The translations under genes were made by a program, and so were the position numbers. The notes below the pieces were generated by a model. That model did no database searches, was not told the DNA's origin, and saw only the letters and a list, made by a program, of their open reading frames with translations. A DNA stretch of 64,000 nucleotides, from assembly GCF_002865645.1 (NCBI RefSeq), contig NW_020194560.1, positions 372,001-436,000 of the forward strand, given 5' to 3'. Origin of the DNA: Hyaloscypha bicolor E. Taxonomy: Eukaryota; Ascomycota; Leotiomycetes; Helotiales; Hyaloscyphaceae. Below are positions 55,572 to 64,000 of the stretch, piece by piece. Position 1 is the stretch's first letter. Each line of letters starts with the position of its first letter.

Positions 55572-56785
55572 GGCATAACAGAGTCTAAATTGTAATGTCT
55601 GCAATTCCTCATTCGCATCTTGCATATTCCAAAAACTGACGATTACTTAGTTTGACCCAGCTGCTCCTGCCCAAGTATAATCAGCAGGAACGGTGGTATA
55701 TTTGGATTGTAGCTGGTGTTTGATTTGTAGAACTGCATTTATAGTACAATAGACGGGATAGAAAATATATATATTTATGGAAGAGATTAACTTCTTCTTA
55801 CAGGTATCATTTAGCAGAAAAGAAATTCTGGGTTGAAAATCCAAGATTAACGAGGCGATTAAAGAGCGCGACACAAGTGACAGTATTACGCAGCTGCTTA
55901 GGAAACATCATGTGCATTCAAATCCTATTTTTTGCACTTATTGGAGAGGCTCAGCTCAAGGTGCAACCGTGTTAACACAATGAAATGCGCCCATCGGTAT
56001 TCAATATATCTGCTCTCCTTGACCTCTCTATGCCACCCTGGAGTCCCATCCTACAGGTCCGCAAACCAACTCGCCGCTTATAATACCAGGCTTTTGTCAA
56101 CTCCCTGAACGGATACGATTGAAATTGCATTGTAACAGGCGTTCAGCAGTGTACCCGTCTCGCAGCTCACCAGGTCAAGATACCTAAGTTGCGGTTGCTC
56201 CATTAGCCGGAAAGGGGCTCGCTTCGCCGGCACTACCAATCCGAAGCATTCAAATATCGAGCTAGCTGAATGAAGCTAGCTTTCTGTTATGAGAATTGAA
56301 CTTGAATTTGTGACGCATTTATGACATATGGCCTCTTCCACTATGTTAGCATTCTACATTGAGTCACTTAAGGCTTGGCCAGAGTCGGGGTTTGGGTTGG
56401 CTCCGAAGTAGGTTCATACTTTCCGTCTCAGGAGCTGCCAGACTTCGTGTTTTCAGAAGATATCTCAAAAATTGAGCTCTGAGCCTCTTTTTGAAACGGT
56501 GATACTAATATAGAAATAAAGTAATACTACACAGAAGCAACATATGAGGATCTCTTCATGAAAAGTCGCTCGGCCGACGATGGCTTCGGGTTTTCTGCCT
56601 ATTTAAGAACAAGCCCTCGGTTCTCGAATTCTCCCCGCCAACCCCCAGGCAAATTCAAATTCTCACATAATATTACATTTCAACCTTCTCTAATGTTCAG
56701 CGGCGGCCCATCTGCTGAATCCTCTCTTCCCTTGCCTCCATTCATTTAGGTAAGAGCTTATGCGGTAACATATCTTCGAACATTT
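55572..56785. other. intergenic between type B genes
   Basis: 1.2 kb without a gene. A small palindrome GAGCTAGC..GCTAGCTTT lies near 56261-56282. Nothing else is seen. Confidence 0.4.
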
Positions 56786-57088
56786 CTAGTTCCTGCTGGT
56801 GGCGGATATCTCATCAGTCGTCCGCCTGTGACCCAACGGGATCCCAGCAGCCCTCGCCTCATTCTGACCGCCCAGTCTTCGCACCATTTCTTCGAGCTCC
56901 CCAATTCGTTGTATATCTCGCCCCATCAAAGCTTTGGTTCGATCATGCTCTTGTTCTTGCTGACGATAGGAAGTGTGGAGCTCGTCGTATCGTCGGCGGA
57001 GATAAGCAGTTGAAGCTTCGAGTTGCTTGATTCTCTTGATTGCTTCTTCGAGATCAAATTCGACGCTTGGACGGGGTTGGTTGGCCAT
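56786..57088 (-). CDS. short coiled-coil protein, type B
   Basis: 100 residues from ATG 57088 (MANQPRPSVEFDLEEAIKRI). Matches the first 90 residues of the 54969 protein in order: FDLEEAIKRIKQLEAS, then LRRRYDELHTSYRQQEQEHD. It stops after a short second helix (IGELEEMVRRLGGQ), lacking the remaining 100 residues, so it is either a truncated copy or a minimal member. Located on the opposite strand, facing the 54969 gene end. It could be decaying, but has no internal stop. Confidence 0.65.
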   Translation of the reverse strand: MANQPRPSVEFDLEEAIKRIKQLEASTAYLRRRYDELHTSYRQQEQEHDRTKALMGRDIQRIGELEEMVRRLGGQNEARAAGIPLGHRRTTDEISATSRN

Positions 57089-57472
57089 GATTGTTTCTTA
57101 AACTTGGTGATGTGGCTGTATGGGAGCAGGTTCAAAGATTGTAATTTCTTGTTTTGTCGATGTTCGTGGAGGAAGACCTATGGAATTTGAACGGAACAGG
57201 AACTGCCCTCGAGCCCTAAATGACTTGCATCAAACCCTACACCGCACAAGATTATCGCGATGAATTATTTCGGCATGCAAGAACATATCTAGTCGATATC
57301 AAAATTACGGCAGACGTCTTCAGGCTAAAAGCCGCTTCTAACAACGGTACACCTCGGGAAAAGATCCGAACCATGTTCAAATTATCAAGCCCTAGGACTG
57401 GGACCGACACGGGCTCGATAGCAAAACGAACCACATGGAACCAGGGTTCAAAATGAGAGAAGTGGCGCTGCC
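57089..57472. other. intergenic, left flank of the hAT element
   Basis: No gene is supported. The last eight bases, GCGCTGCC (57465-57472), form the left copy of the hAT target duplication. Confidence 0.5.
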
Positions 57473-57498
57473 CAGTGTGTCAAAGGATTATTCAAGTT

Positions 57499-57536
57499 AT
57501 TCAAGTTATTCATGAATATTCATGAATAACTTGAAT
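57499..57536. repeat. 38-bp subterminal palindrome, left end
   Basis: Perfect palindrome centred in CATGAATATTCATG with ATTCAAGTTATT arms. The same sequence occurs at 60880-60917. Subterminal repeats of hAT elements commonly bind transposase; that role here is inferred. Confidence 0.85.
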
Positions 57537-57742
57537 AAAATATGAGTAACGAGTAGCTTAAAAAACTTGAGTAAAATAGAATAATTATTCATGAATAACA
57601 TGAACAACCATGAATAATCACGTGGAAGTCACGGGATCATTATAAATCGACATATATTTAAATTTAAAAAAAAATAAACTAAGGTACCTATTAAGCAGCC
57701 TTATATAAGCTAAGCTAGAGCTTATATAAGGCTACTTAAATA

Positions 57743-60490
57743 TCAATTTTCTATAATAATAAACTGATTATCCTCCCCAGAATCTTGGTTTTTTTCCTTT
57801 TTCTCTCTCTTTTTCTCTTCTTTTTTAGCCTCTTCTAATTCATCTTGAAATAACCCCCAGCTTTTTAAGCAAGATATTATCTCAAAGGTACTCTTATTAA
57901 GTCTATTACGTAGTTTAGATATAATAAGAGCACCCTGAGAAAAAAACCTCTCACTAGCTGCCGAGGAAGCCGGAATTCCTAAATATTTCCTAGCTATTAA
58001 AGCTAATACAGGGAATCTAGCGGCATTAGACTTCTAATAGTCTAAGGGCTTAGTCTATATATATATTAGTACTAATATATTAAAAAATATTAAGAGAATA
58101 TCGGATAGATATTTAATAGAATTTAAGTAAAGTTTTACTTACTTTTTTATCTTCTCTTTTTTCTTCTAAATAAGTTATTAATTCATCCTCTATTTTAGAG
58201 AACGAATTAGTAATATATATATCCGAGCTACCAGAATCGGAATCGGAATCGGAATCGGCCATACTAATATCCGAAGTATTGGATCTAGCTTGAGATATAT
58301 TATAATCGTATTTATATCTAAATTCAAAAATTAGTTATTAAAATACTAAAAGCTAATAAAAGGAAGTACTTACACGTTATAATCAGTCTTTAATCTATTA
58401 TATATATCCGAAGATATACCGCTAGATAAGCCAATACTAGTTAATCCTTCTTGTTTAATTCGAGGATCAAGAATAATAGCCAAATATAAAGCTTTACTTT
58501 TATTATCTAAAACGCCTGTTTTAGGATAATATTTTCGAAGCTTAGCTATACCCTTATCTATAGTATCTGTAAATACTTTGTCCTATTAAATATTAGTATA
58601 AAAATATTAATAATATAAGAAGAGTTTAAGAAAAGACTTACTTTAAATTCCTTTTTGAAATTTTCCAATTTATTATATATTTTATATACTTCAGGTATAA
58701 TATAATATATAGTAGGATAGTTTTCGGCTTGTAATTTAGTCGTTGCTTTAACAAATATTGAAATTATATTTAAAATATTATTTAAATAAGTAATTTCAAT
58801 ATTAGTTAAAACTAGACTTTTATTTTTAAAAGCCTTCGAATTAGAGCTATTAATAACTACTTCAATAGCTTTATATATATGTAAAAAGTTCTTTAACATA
58901 TAATAAGTCGAAGACCACCGTGTTTTTTGATCTATAAATAATTAGTATTAATTAATAATTAATTACTTACCAAGTTGAGGAAATCGAGCATTTTCTATAT
59001 TAAAAGCTTTAATTTGAGCTTCTAATAGCCGTCGGTTTTCTTGATTATATTTAAGAATTATAATAGTCTTTCGAACCTTTCTCCAAATTAATAAATCTAT
59101 AATTTATTAATAAAACTCTTATAAATTATAAAGGGAACTTACTTGTTACTTGTTCTGCTTCTCTTTCTTCTTCTCTATCTTCAAGTTCTTCTATTTCTTG
59201 CTCGTATAAATCCGTAGAATAAGAGGTATCATAATCGTTCTTAATAAGAGCTTTTAAAATATCTTGAATTACCAAGTTTAATACGTGAGCTATACAAGGA
59301 ATATCTCCTTGAAATTTAATGCCTTCCTTATTATAATGCTTTATAAAAGCCTTTAATAAGGTATCGTTTGAGCTAGCATTATCTCGAGTAATACTAAATA
59401 AAATATATTAGTAATTATATAATTAATTTAAATTTAAATTACTTACCTAGTAATATTATATTCAATATTATATTATTTTAAAGCTTCTAATAAAACAGAA
59501 AGCATATAAACACCGGAGTGTATATCGTTTAAGTCTTTCATAGCTAATAAATAAGATTTTAATTTAAAATCCTTATTTATAAAATGTCTATAATATATTA
59601 GTATATATTTTACTTAATAATTATTAGAATATATAAACTTATATAGTAATTCCAAGAAAGGCCTTTTGATTTATACCTGTCCAAGCGTCTAAAGTAATAG
59701 AGAAGGTTCCTTGAGAATTAATATTCTCTTTTAACTCTTCTTTAATATTTAAACTCTTTTCGATATAGCATAATTTAAGCTCATCTATAAGAGCCTTCGA
59801 GTATATAGCAGGTACTTGACTATTAAATATTAGTATATAAATAAATAAAGAATAAGGTAATAAAAGCTTACTAATTTAAATAAGATATTAGCTTTTTAAA
59901 GCTTGGAGTAGTAATAGCCCGAAAAGAGATATTATTATTAATAATAAAATTTAATAATAATCTCTTAAAGTAATTAATAGTAAAGCTTTCTTCTCGTTGT
60001 CCCGATTGCTTATTAAAAAGGCTAGTTATAGTTATTTGTGAGACTTGACTAGAAGCTTCACTTTCACCTATTAAATATATTAGTAAATATTTCTTTTTAA
60101 TTAATAATAAAATAACTTACTATTATTATTACTATCCTTAAGATTCTTAAGGTCTATAAATCTATGGGAATGCCGAAAATGAGAGTAATAATTACTCGTA
60201 GGAGCGTATATTCGTTAATTAAGCCATGTTTTACTATTAGATTAGTTAGTAAAAAATTTATTAAAAATTAATATATTAACTTATGAACACCCTCTAATTA
60301 TACATTTAATAGTGCATGTACGGAGGTCCTCGATATTCTCTTGTATAGGATTTAGCGTCTTTTTTAAGTAGCCTTTCTTAAAAAGAGAAGCTTGCTCATC
60401 GAGTGGTCTTAATTCGAAATCGGGGTGATTTTGACTTATATTAAGCTTGATTAAGGAGTCTTGAGATATTTTCGAGTATATTGAGTATAT
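57743..60490 (-). pseudogene. hAT transposase, exons intact, two nonsense codons
   Basis: On the minus strand exons are split by AT-rich introns of about 50-100 nt with clear GTAAGT and TAG ends. Reading downwards: an N-terminal zinc-finger-like part (ADWLN-type core WLN..RIYAPTSNYYSHFRHSH near 60130-60225), ITTPSFKKLI (59890s), SITLDAWTGINQKAFLGIT (59650s), ITRDNASSNDTLL and CIAHVLNLVIQDILKAL (59260-59400), KLRKYYPKTGV and AIILDPRIKQEGL (58440-58560), then the dimerisation domain FPVLALIARKYLGIPASSAA with ERFFSQGALI to a stop at 57743. These are the catalytic and dimerisation blocks of hAT transposases. TAA triplets at about 60215-60217 and 59473-59475 appear in frame, consistent with C-to-T change, so it is probably inactive. 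Confidence 0.75.
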
Positions 60491-60879
60491 ATAAGGATAT
60501 GTGTAGTATAAAGTAATATAATAAGAGTAATGGTTGATTTTTTGTAAGTAATTAAAGTATAAGAAAGAAGTGAAATCGAGGAAAACGACGTATTCTTATA
60601 TAAAGTTCTAATATTCTAAAGTCTGCTTTATGATTCTTCTGATTATAAAGGTTTGCTTTAGTCCGAAGATTCTAGTTCTTTGATTTCTAATTTTTAGCTC
60701 CTATATTAGTAATTTAATATAATTGTAATTCACGGAGGTTCTGGAAGTATCGTTGAGGTTCGATTCGCTTACCAAGCGCCACTACCACCTGATTGGCTAG
60801 TGAGGTGGCGCCAGGTGCGGGACCACCCGAGGCCTTACCTAATTAGGCTAGCTTATCACGTGCACAGATCACGTGCGTT

Positions 60880-60917
60880 ATTCAAGTTATTCATGAATAT
60901 TCATGAATAACTTGAAT
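60880..60917. repeat. 38-bp subterminal palindrome, right end
   Basis: Identical in sequence to 57499-57536. It lies about 94 bases from the right TIR, while the left copy is about 26 bases from the left TIR. Confidence 0.85.
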
Positions 60918-61011
60918 AATATATGAATAAAATATGAATAACGAGGTTTATACTTGAATAAAATAGAATAACGGCCGTTATTCTATTTTACTCTATTCAT
61001 TTGACACACTG

Positions 61012-61365
61012 GCGCTGCCTGGACCCTTTCACGGGAGACCCGAATTTTCGGTACCGTATTAATGCCATCCTCACGGCAGAACACCCGAAGAATACGCCAG
61101 CAACCCTAACCTACGGGAGCCAAAATGGTGTCCGCTGTGACGTCTGGAAAGCGCGATTCTCCAGTCCAGGTTGGAACCCTCGCGTACATGTCTTCCCTTA
61201 CAGGCCGCACCTAGAGCTCCTTCTCATCAGAAAACAAGATCAGACAATTCCACAACCACAACTATTCCTCAATCTTTCAAGATCGGACGACAACGCAAAA
61301 GTTCAGACAAGCACCAACTAACAATCAAACCCGTTCAAGCGCAAATAACCATCACAAACATCAAC
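61012..61365. other. right flank of hAT and leader of the 61366 gene
   Basis: Starts with the right target duplication GCGCTGCC (61012-61019). The rest is CA-rich leader-like sequence. The hAT insertion separates the following gene from any promoter element more than about 350 bases upstream. Confidence 0.5.
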
Positions 61366-63846
61366 ATGGAGCACCGCAAGCGTAGGCAGCCTCTCGACAA
61401 GGGACCCGAGGGGATCAATCAACCAAGATGGACTGGTCCAATGACACCGGCCGCCCCGGCTCATCACCAGCAAATGTCGGCTATACTCGCCGAACAATCC
61501 AGCACCGCAACTACCCACAATCATCAACACAGCATCGCCGAGATAGGGGGACCCGTTCAACTTGCCATCAATCCAGTCTACCAGCAAGCCCAGCAGCTTG
61601 ACATTGTACAAACCCAATCTATACAAGCACAAGACAACATCGACTCTGAATTGAAGTACGTCAAATATGAGCAATCCCTTAACGAAGGCTTCGACGCCGC
61701 CCAAGAACTCAACGCCCAATACGAAACATCAATCCAAGGAAAAGACGCCAAGCTCAATCAAATGCAAGCTGAGAATGACAGCCAAGTTAAAGTCATCGAC
61801 AGCCTCGGCAAGCAGAACGCGGCGCTCAGAGCAGAAATCCAGAACATCACTACATCTGGCCAGCAGAAGCTCAAGGCACTCCAAGAGGCGAGTGAAGAGA
61901 ACAACAACCAATTCAAGATTTCCAAGGCGAAGACTCGGAAATTAACACAAGACGTCGTCAACCTAACCACCATTATCGTCAATCTTGGCAATCAAAACAC
62001 CGTGCTTGAAGCTAAAATCTTTGAGCTAAGAAACAAACCCGACACATTAGAGCTCTACAAACCCATCGACAACCTCTGCAAGAAAAACACCGCCCTTGGA
62101 ACAGAGAACCTCAAGCTTCGAAATAACCTTACCGACATCTCTGCTCTTGCGGAAGTAAGGGCGAACCTGCTCAACGAGGCGGCAGATGCCGAACAGCAGC
62201 AGGCTGAAAGGAATGAATGGGACATCGAGCAAGACAATCTGCTCGAACTGGTCGACGACCTCAACGACGAGAACACTGTGCTGAAAGCAGACAACAATAA
62301 GCTGCAAGAAGAGCTTCAATCCGAGTTTAGAATTGTGGAGCAGTTCAATCACGCGCAAGATGAAGCTCTTGCCGAGATTGAGCGTCTTGGAGAAGAGCGC
62401 CGGGGGACAATTCGACAGTACCAACAACAGGCGCTCAATCAGATCGAATCCAGCAAACGCCAGTTCGAGGAAGAGATCCAGAGAAATACTGCTTCAGAGC
62501 AAGAACTGCGGGACAAGATCACGGGTCTCAAGGCCGAGAAGGCTCGTCTTGAAGAGCAGATTCGTGAGCTGAACGAAAGGTCGAGGATTGCATGGGATAT
62601 GATCCACGACAACGATGCGAGGATCCATTGGGATAATAGACATTGGGAGGAGGAGAGGGAGAGTCATATGGATTATGAGCAAGAATTGGAGGAGGTGAAT
62701 GAGAGGCTAAAAGAGCGGGTTGAGGAGTTGGAGAAAGAGACGACGGAGAAGATCGACAAGCTTGTGGATGAGAAGATGGAGGTGTATAGCCAGTGGAGAG
62801 AGGAAGTCAAGGATTTGAAGAAGGGTATCCAGGAGGGTGCAGATCCCAATAACGTGCTCAAGGAGCAGATTGGCACACTCCAGGCCCAGATCCGGGAGAT
62901 GATCGCAGAGCGCATGGCAACCCATACCAAATCTCGAATGTCCCCGGCTTCTGCTTGGCCATTCTCGAGACTTTATCCTCCGATCCCTCACGATGAGAAA
63001 GAGGACCAGAACGATGATGCATCCGAAGCGGAAACCAAAAGCACCGACACACTGCAAGCATCATCTCCTGTCTATAGCATTCCTGACCCTGAGCAGTACA
63101 TGCTTGATGGGCTCGAAGATGACGAAGCTCAGCCCGAGCTCACCTCTGGTGACTCTGAGCACAACGATTCCGAGATCGACAATGCTGAGAATGGCGATGC
63201 CAACAGCGAAGAACCGGAGCCTGACGATACATGGAATGGCATCTGGGCCGACAGCGACAGTTCTGAAAACAACGACACCGATGACGACGATACTGAGCAC
63301 AACCACTCCGAGAACGGTGATGCTGACAACGAAGCATCCGAGCATGACGATTTTGAGAGCGACCAGGAGGCGATCGATGACGCCGAAACCGACGACTCCG
63401 AGAGCGAAGACTCAGACAACATCAACGACATCAAGTCCTTCCTCGCGCACACCGCACGCCTCTACCTCTCCGGCCTAACCGCCCACAATGCCGTCAAAAT
63501 GGGCAAGATCTCCGGCAAAGAACATGCCCGACAACAAGAAAATCTCTTTCTCAGGCTCGACACTATCAAGAGATCGCCAAGCCGCGACCGAGCACTAGAG
63601 ATCTGGACGACGATGAGAGAAGGGATGCGGGGGATTGGGGATGCTGATCGACAGATGGAGTTCTTGAAGGAGACGATTAGGGTTATGGAGGAGAGGGAGG
63701 GCTGGGAGGAATCGATTGAGGAGGTGTTGGCGCGTCTTCCGAGTGCTAGGAAGCGGAGACGTAGGGAGGATGATGAGAAGGTGGAGTCTTGGGCGGAGAA
63801 AATTGTGAGGATTTCTCGACCGGAATTCAAACGCAGAAGAGTATAA
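61366..63846 (+). CDS. large coiled-coil protein with acidic domain and nuclear signals
   Basis: 826 residues, no intron. ATG 61366 (MEHRKRRQPLDKGPEG) is the first ATG of the frame; upstream codons are open but ATG-less. Residues about 105-525 are a long coiled coil with repeated LGNQN/LGKQN and ENTVLKADNNKLQEEL words, ending in ESHMDYEQELEEVNERLKER. Then a Pro/Ser linker (RLYPPIPHDEKED), a strongly acidic Asp/Glu/Asn stretch (about 560-685; SENNDTDDDDTEHNHSENG), and a C-terminal helical domain (SFLAHTARLYLSGLTAHNAV, RALEIWTTMREGMRGIG). It closes with ARKRRRREDDEK and PEFKRRRV, two nuclear-type basic runs. Architecture resembles nuclear scaffold or chromatin proteins, but no known domain is visible. 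It ends the cluster in this window. Confidence 0.82.
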   Translation: MEHRKRRQPLDKGPEGINQPRWTGPMTPAAPAHHQQMSAILAEQSSTATTHNHQHSIAEIGGPVQLAINPVYQQAQQLDIVQTQSIQAQDNIDSELKYVKYEQSLNEGFDAAQELNAQYETSIQGKDAKLNQMQAENDSQVKVIDSLGKQNAALRAEIQNITTSGQQKLKALQEASEENNNQFKISKAKTRKLTQDVVNLTTIIVNLGNQNTVLEAKIFELRNKPDTLELYKPIDNLCKKNTALGTENLKLRNNLTDISALAEVRANLLNEAADAEQQQAERNEWDIEQDNLLELVDDLNDENTVLKADNNKLQEELQSEFRIVEQFNHAQDEALAEIERLGEERRGTIRQYQQQALNQIESSKRQFEEEIQRNTASEQELRDKITGLKAEKARLEEQIRELNERSRIAWDMIHDNDARIHWDNRHWEEERESHMDYEQELEEVNERLKERVEELEKETTEKIDKLVDEKMEVYSQWREEVKDLKKGIQEGADPNNVLKEQIGTLQAQIREMIAERMATHTKSRMSPASAWPFSRLYPPIPHDEKEDQNDDASEAETKSTDTLQASSPVYSIPDPEQYMLDGLEDDEAQPELTSGDSEHNDSEIDNAENGDANSEEPEPDDTWNGIWADSDSSENNDTDDDDTEHNHSENGDADNEASEHDDFESDQEAIDDAETDDSESEDSDNINDIKSFLAHTARLYLSGLTAHNAVKMGKISGKEHARQQENLFLRLDTIKRSPSRDRALEIWTTMREGMRGIGDADRQMEFLKETIRVMEEREGWEESIEEVLARLPSARKRRRREDDEKVESWAEKIVRISRPEFKRRRV

Positions 63847-64000
63847 CGCGAGGTGGATTATTAGATTGATTTGGCACTTGCCTGACGATCCATGTATTGC
63901 AGTGGTAGGAGGTTAGATGGGAAACATACAAATTGACAGAAATCAGATGATCAGAAGCTCTTCGTATCTAATACCACTCGTGAAGTGAAGTAGTAGTGTA
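63847..64000. other. 3' flank of the 61366 gene
   Basis: No feature seen up to the window end. Confidence 0.4.

Larger units (their letters stand above)
57473..61011 (-). mobile_element. hAT transposon, 3539 bp, perfect 8-bp TSD
   Basis: The element begins CAGTGTGTCAAA and ends TTTGACACACTG, a short hAT-type TIR, and is flanked by identical 8-bp copies GCGCTGCC (57465-57472 and 61012-61019), the hAT hallmark. A 38-bp perfect palindrome sits near each end. The interior encodes a hAT transposase on the minus strand in many exons, AT-rich like its introns. Perfect ends and duplication indicate a fairly recent insertion, 350 bases upstream of the 61366 gene. Confidence 0.93.

Noticed and set aside
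57220..57456. 78-codon plus frame left of the hAT element
   Set aside because: No similarity or continuation across the insertion site, and the frame is short.
1..64000. CRISPR arrays or bacterial operons
   Set aside because: Introns, base composition and gene families are fungal; no regularly spaced identical repeats of CRISPR type.

Overview
The window is nuclear DNA of a filamentous ascomycete (Pezizomycotina). The signs are short introns of about 45-60 nt with GTRNGT starts, CTAAC-like branch sites and YAG ends, and families typical of these fungi: Clr5, DUF7708, DUF7025-type AAA ATPase, SAT4-like rhodopsin domain and WSC. Several very AT-rich blocks look like transposons degraded by repeat-induced point mutation (RIP). 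A Leotiomycete is plausible, but I cannot prove it from sequence alone.

Layout. 1-9.6 kb: an AT-rich relic, a decayed WSC-domain membrane protein gene, an intact Clr5-domain gene (minus), a broken rhodopsin-domain gene, and a miniature LTR retrotransposon whose 3' LTR was hit by a TA-inserting TIR transposon. 10.1-11.6 kb: a DUF2235 hydrolase. 13.2-29.6 kb: nine or so small genes without recognisable catalytic domains, each predicted to be helical or coiled-coil, several with tandem repeats in their flanks. 30.1-35.7 kb: a divergent pair, a DUF7708/STAND-like protein (minus) and an AAA+ ATPase (plus, about ten exons). 35.7-44.2 kb: a C2H2 zinc-finger gene inside gene-poor DNA with small inverted-repeat elements. 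44.2-47.9 kb: two more coiled-coil genes. 49.5-54.4 kb: a divergent pair of surface proteins, a membrane-anchored pseudo-aspartic protease and a secreted repeat-rich wall protein. 55-57 kb: two related coiled-coil genes. 57.5-61.0 kb: a hAT transposon with a perfect 8-bp target duplication. 61.4-63.8 kb: an 826-residue coiled-coil protein.

The most striking feature is the repeated presence (14 genes in 51 kb) of coiled-coil proteins sharing a loose architecture: a helical N-terminal block, a Pro/Ser-rich linker, a coiled coil, and often a basic, NLS-like C-terminus. At least three (15904, 17469, 19460) look like true paralogues, and 54969/56786 are another pair. This suggests a lineage-specific expanding gene cluster, probably nuclear, of unknown function, in a repeat-rich and evolutionarily fast region. 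Functional statements for these genes are inference only. Exon boundaries were worked out by eye from frames and splice signals.
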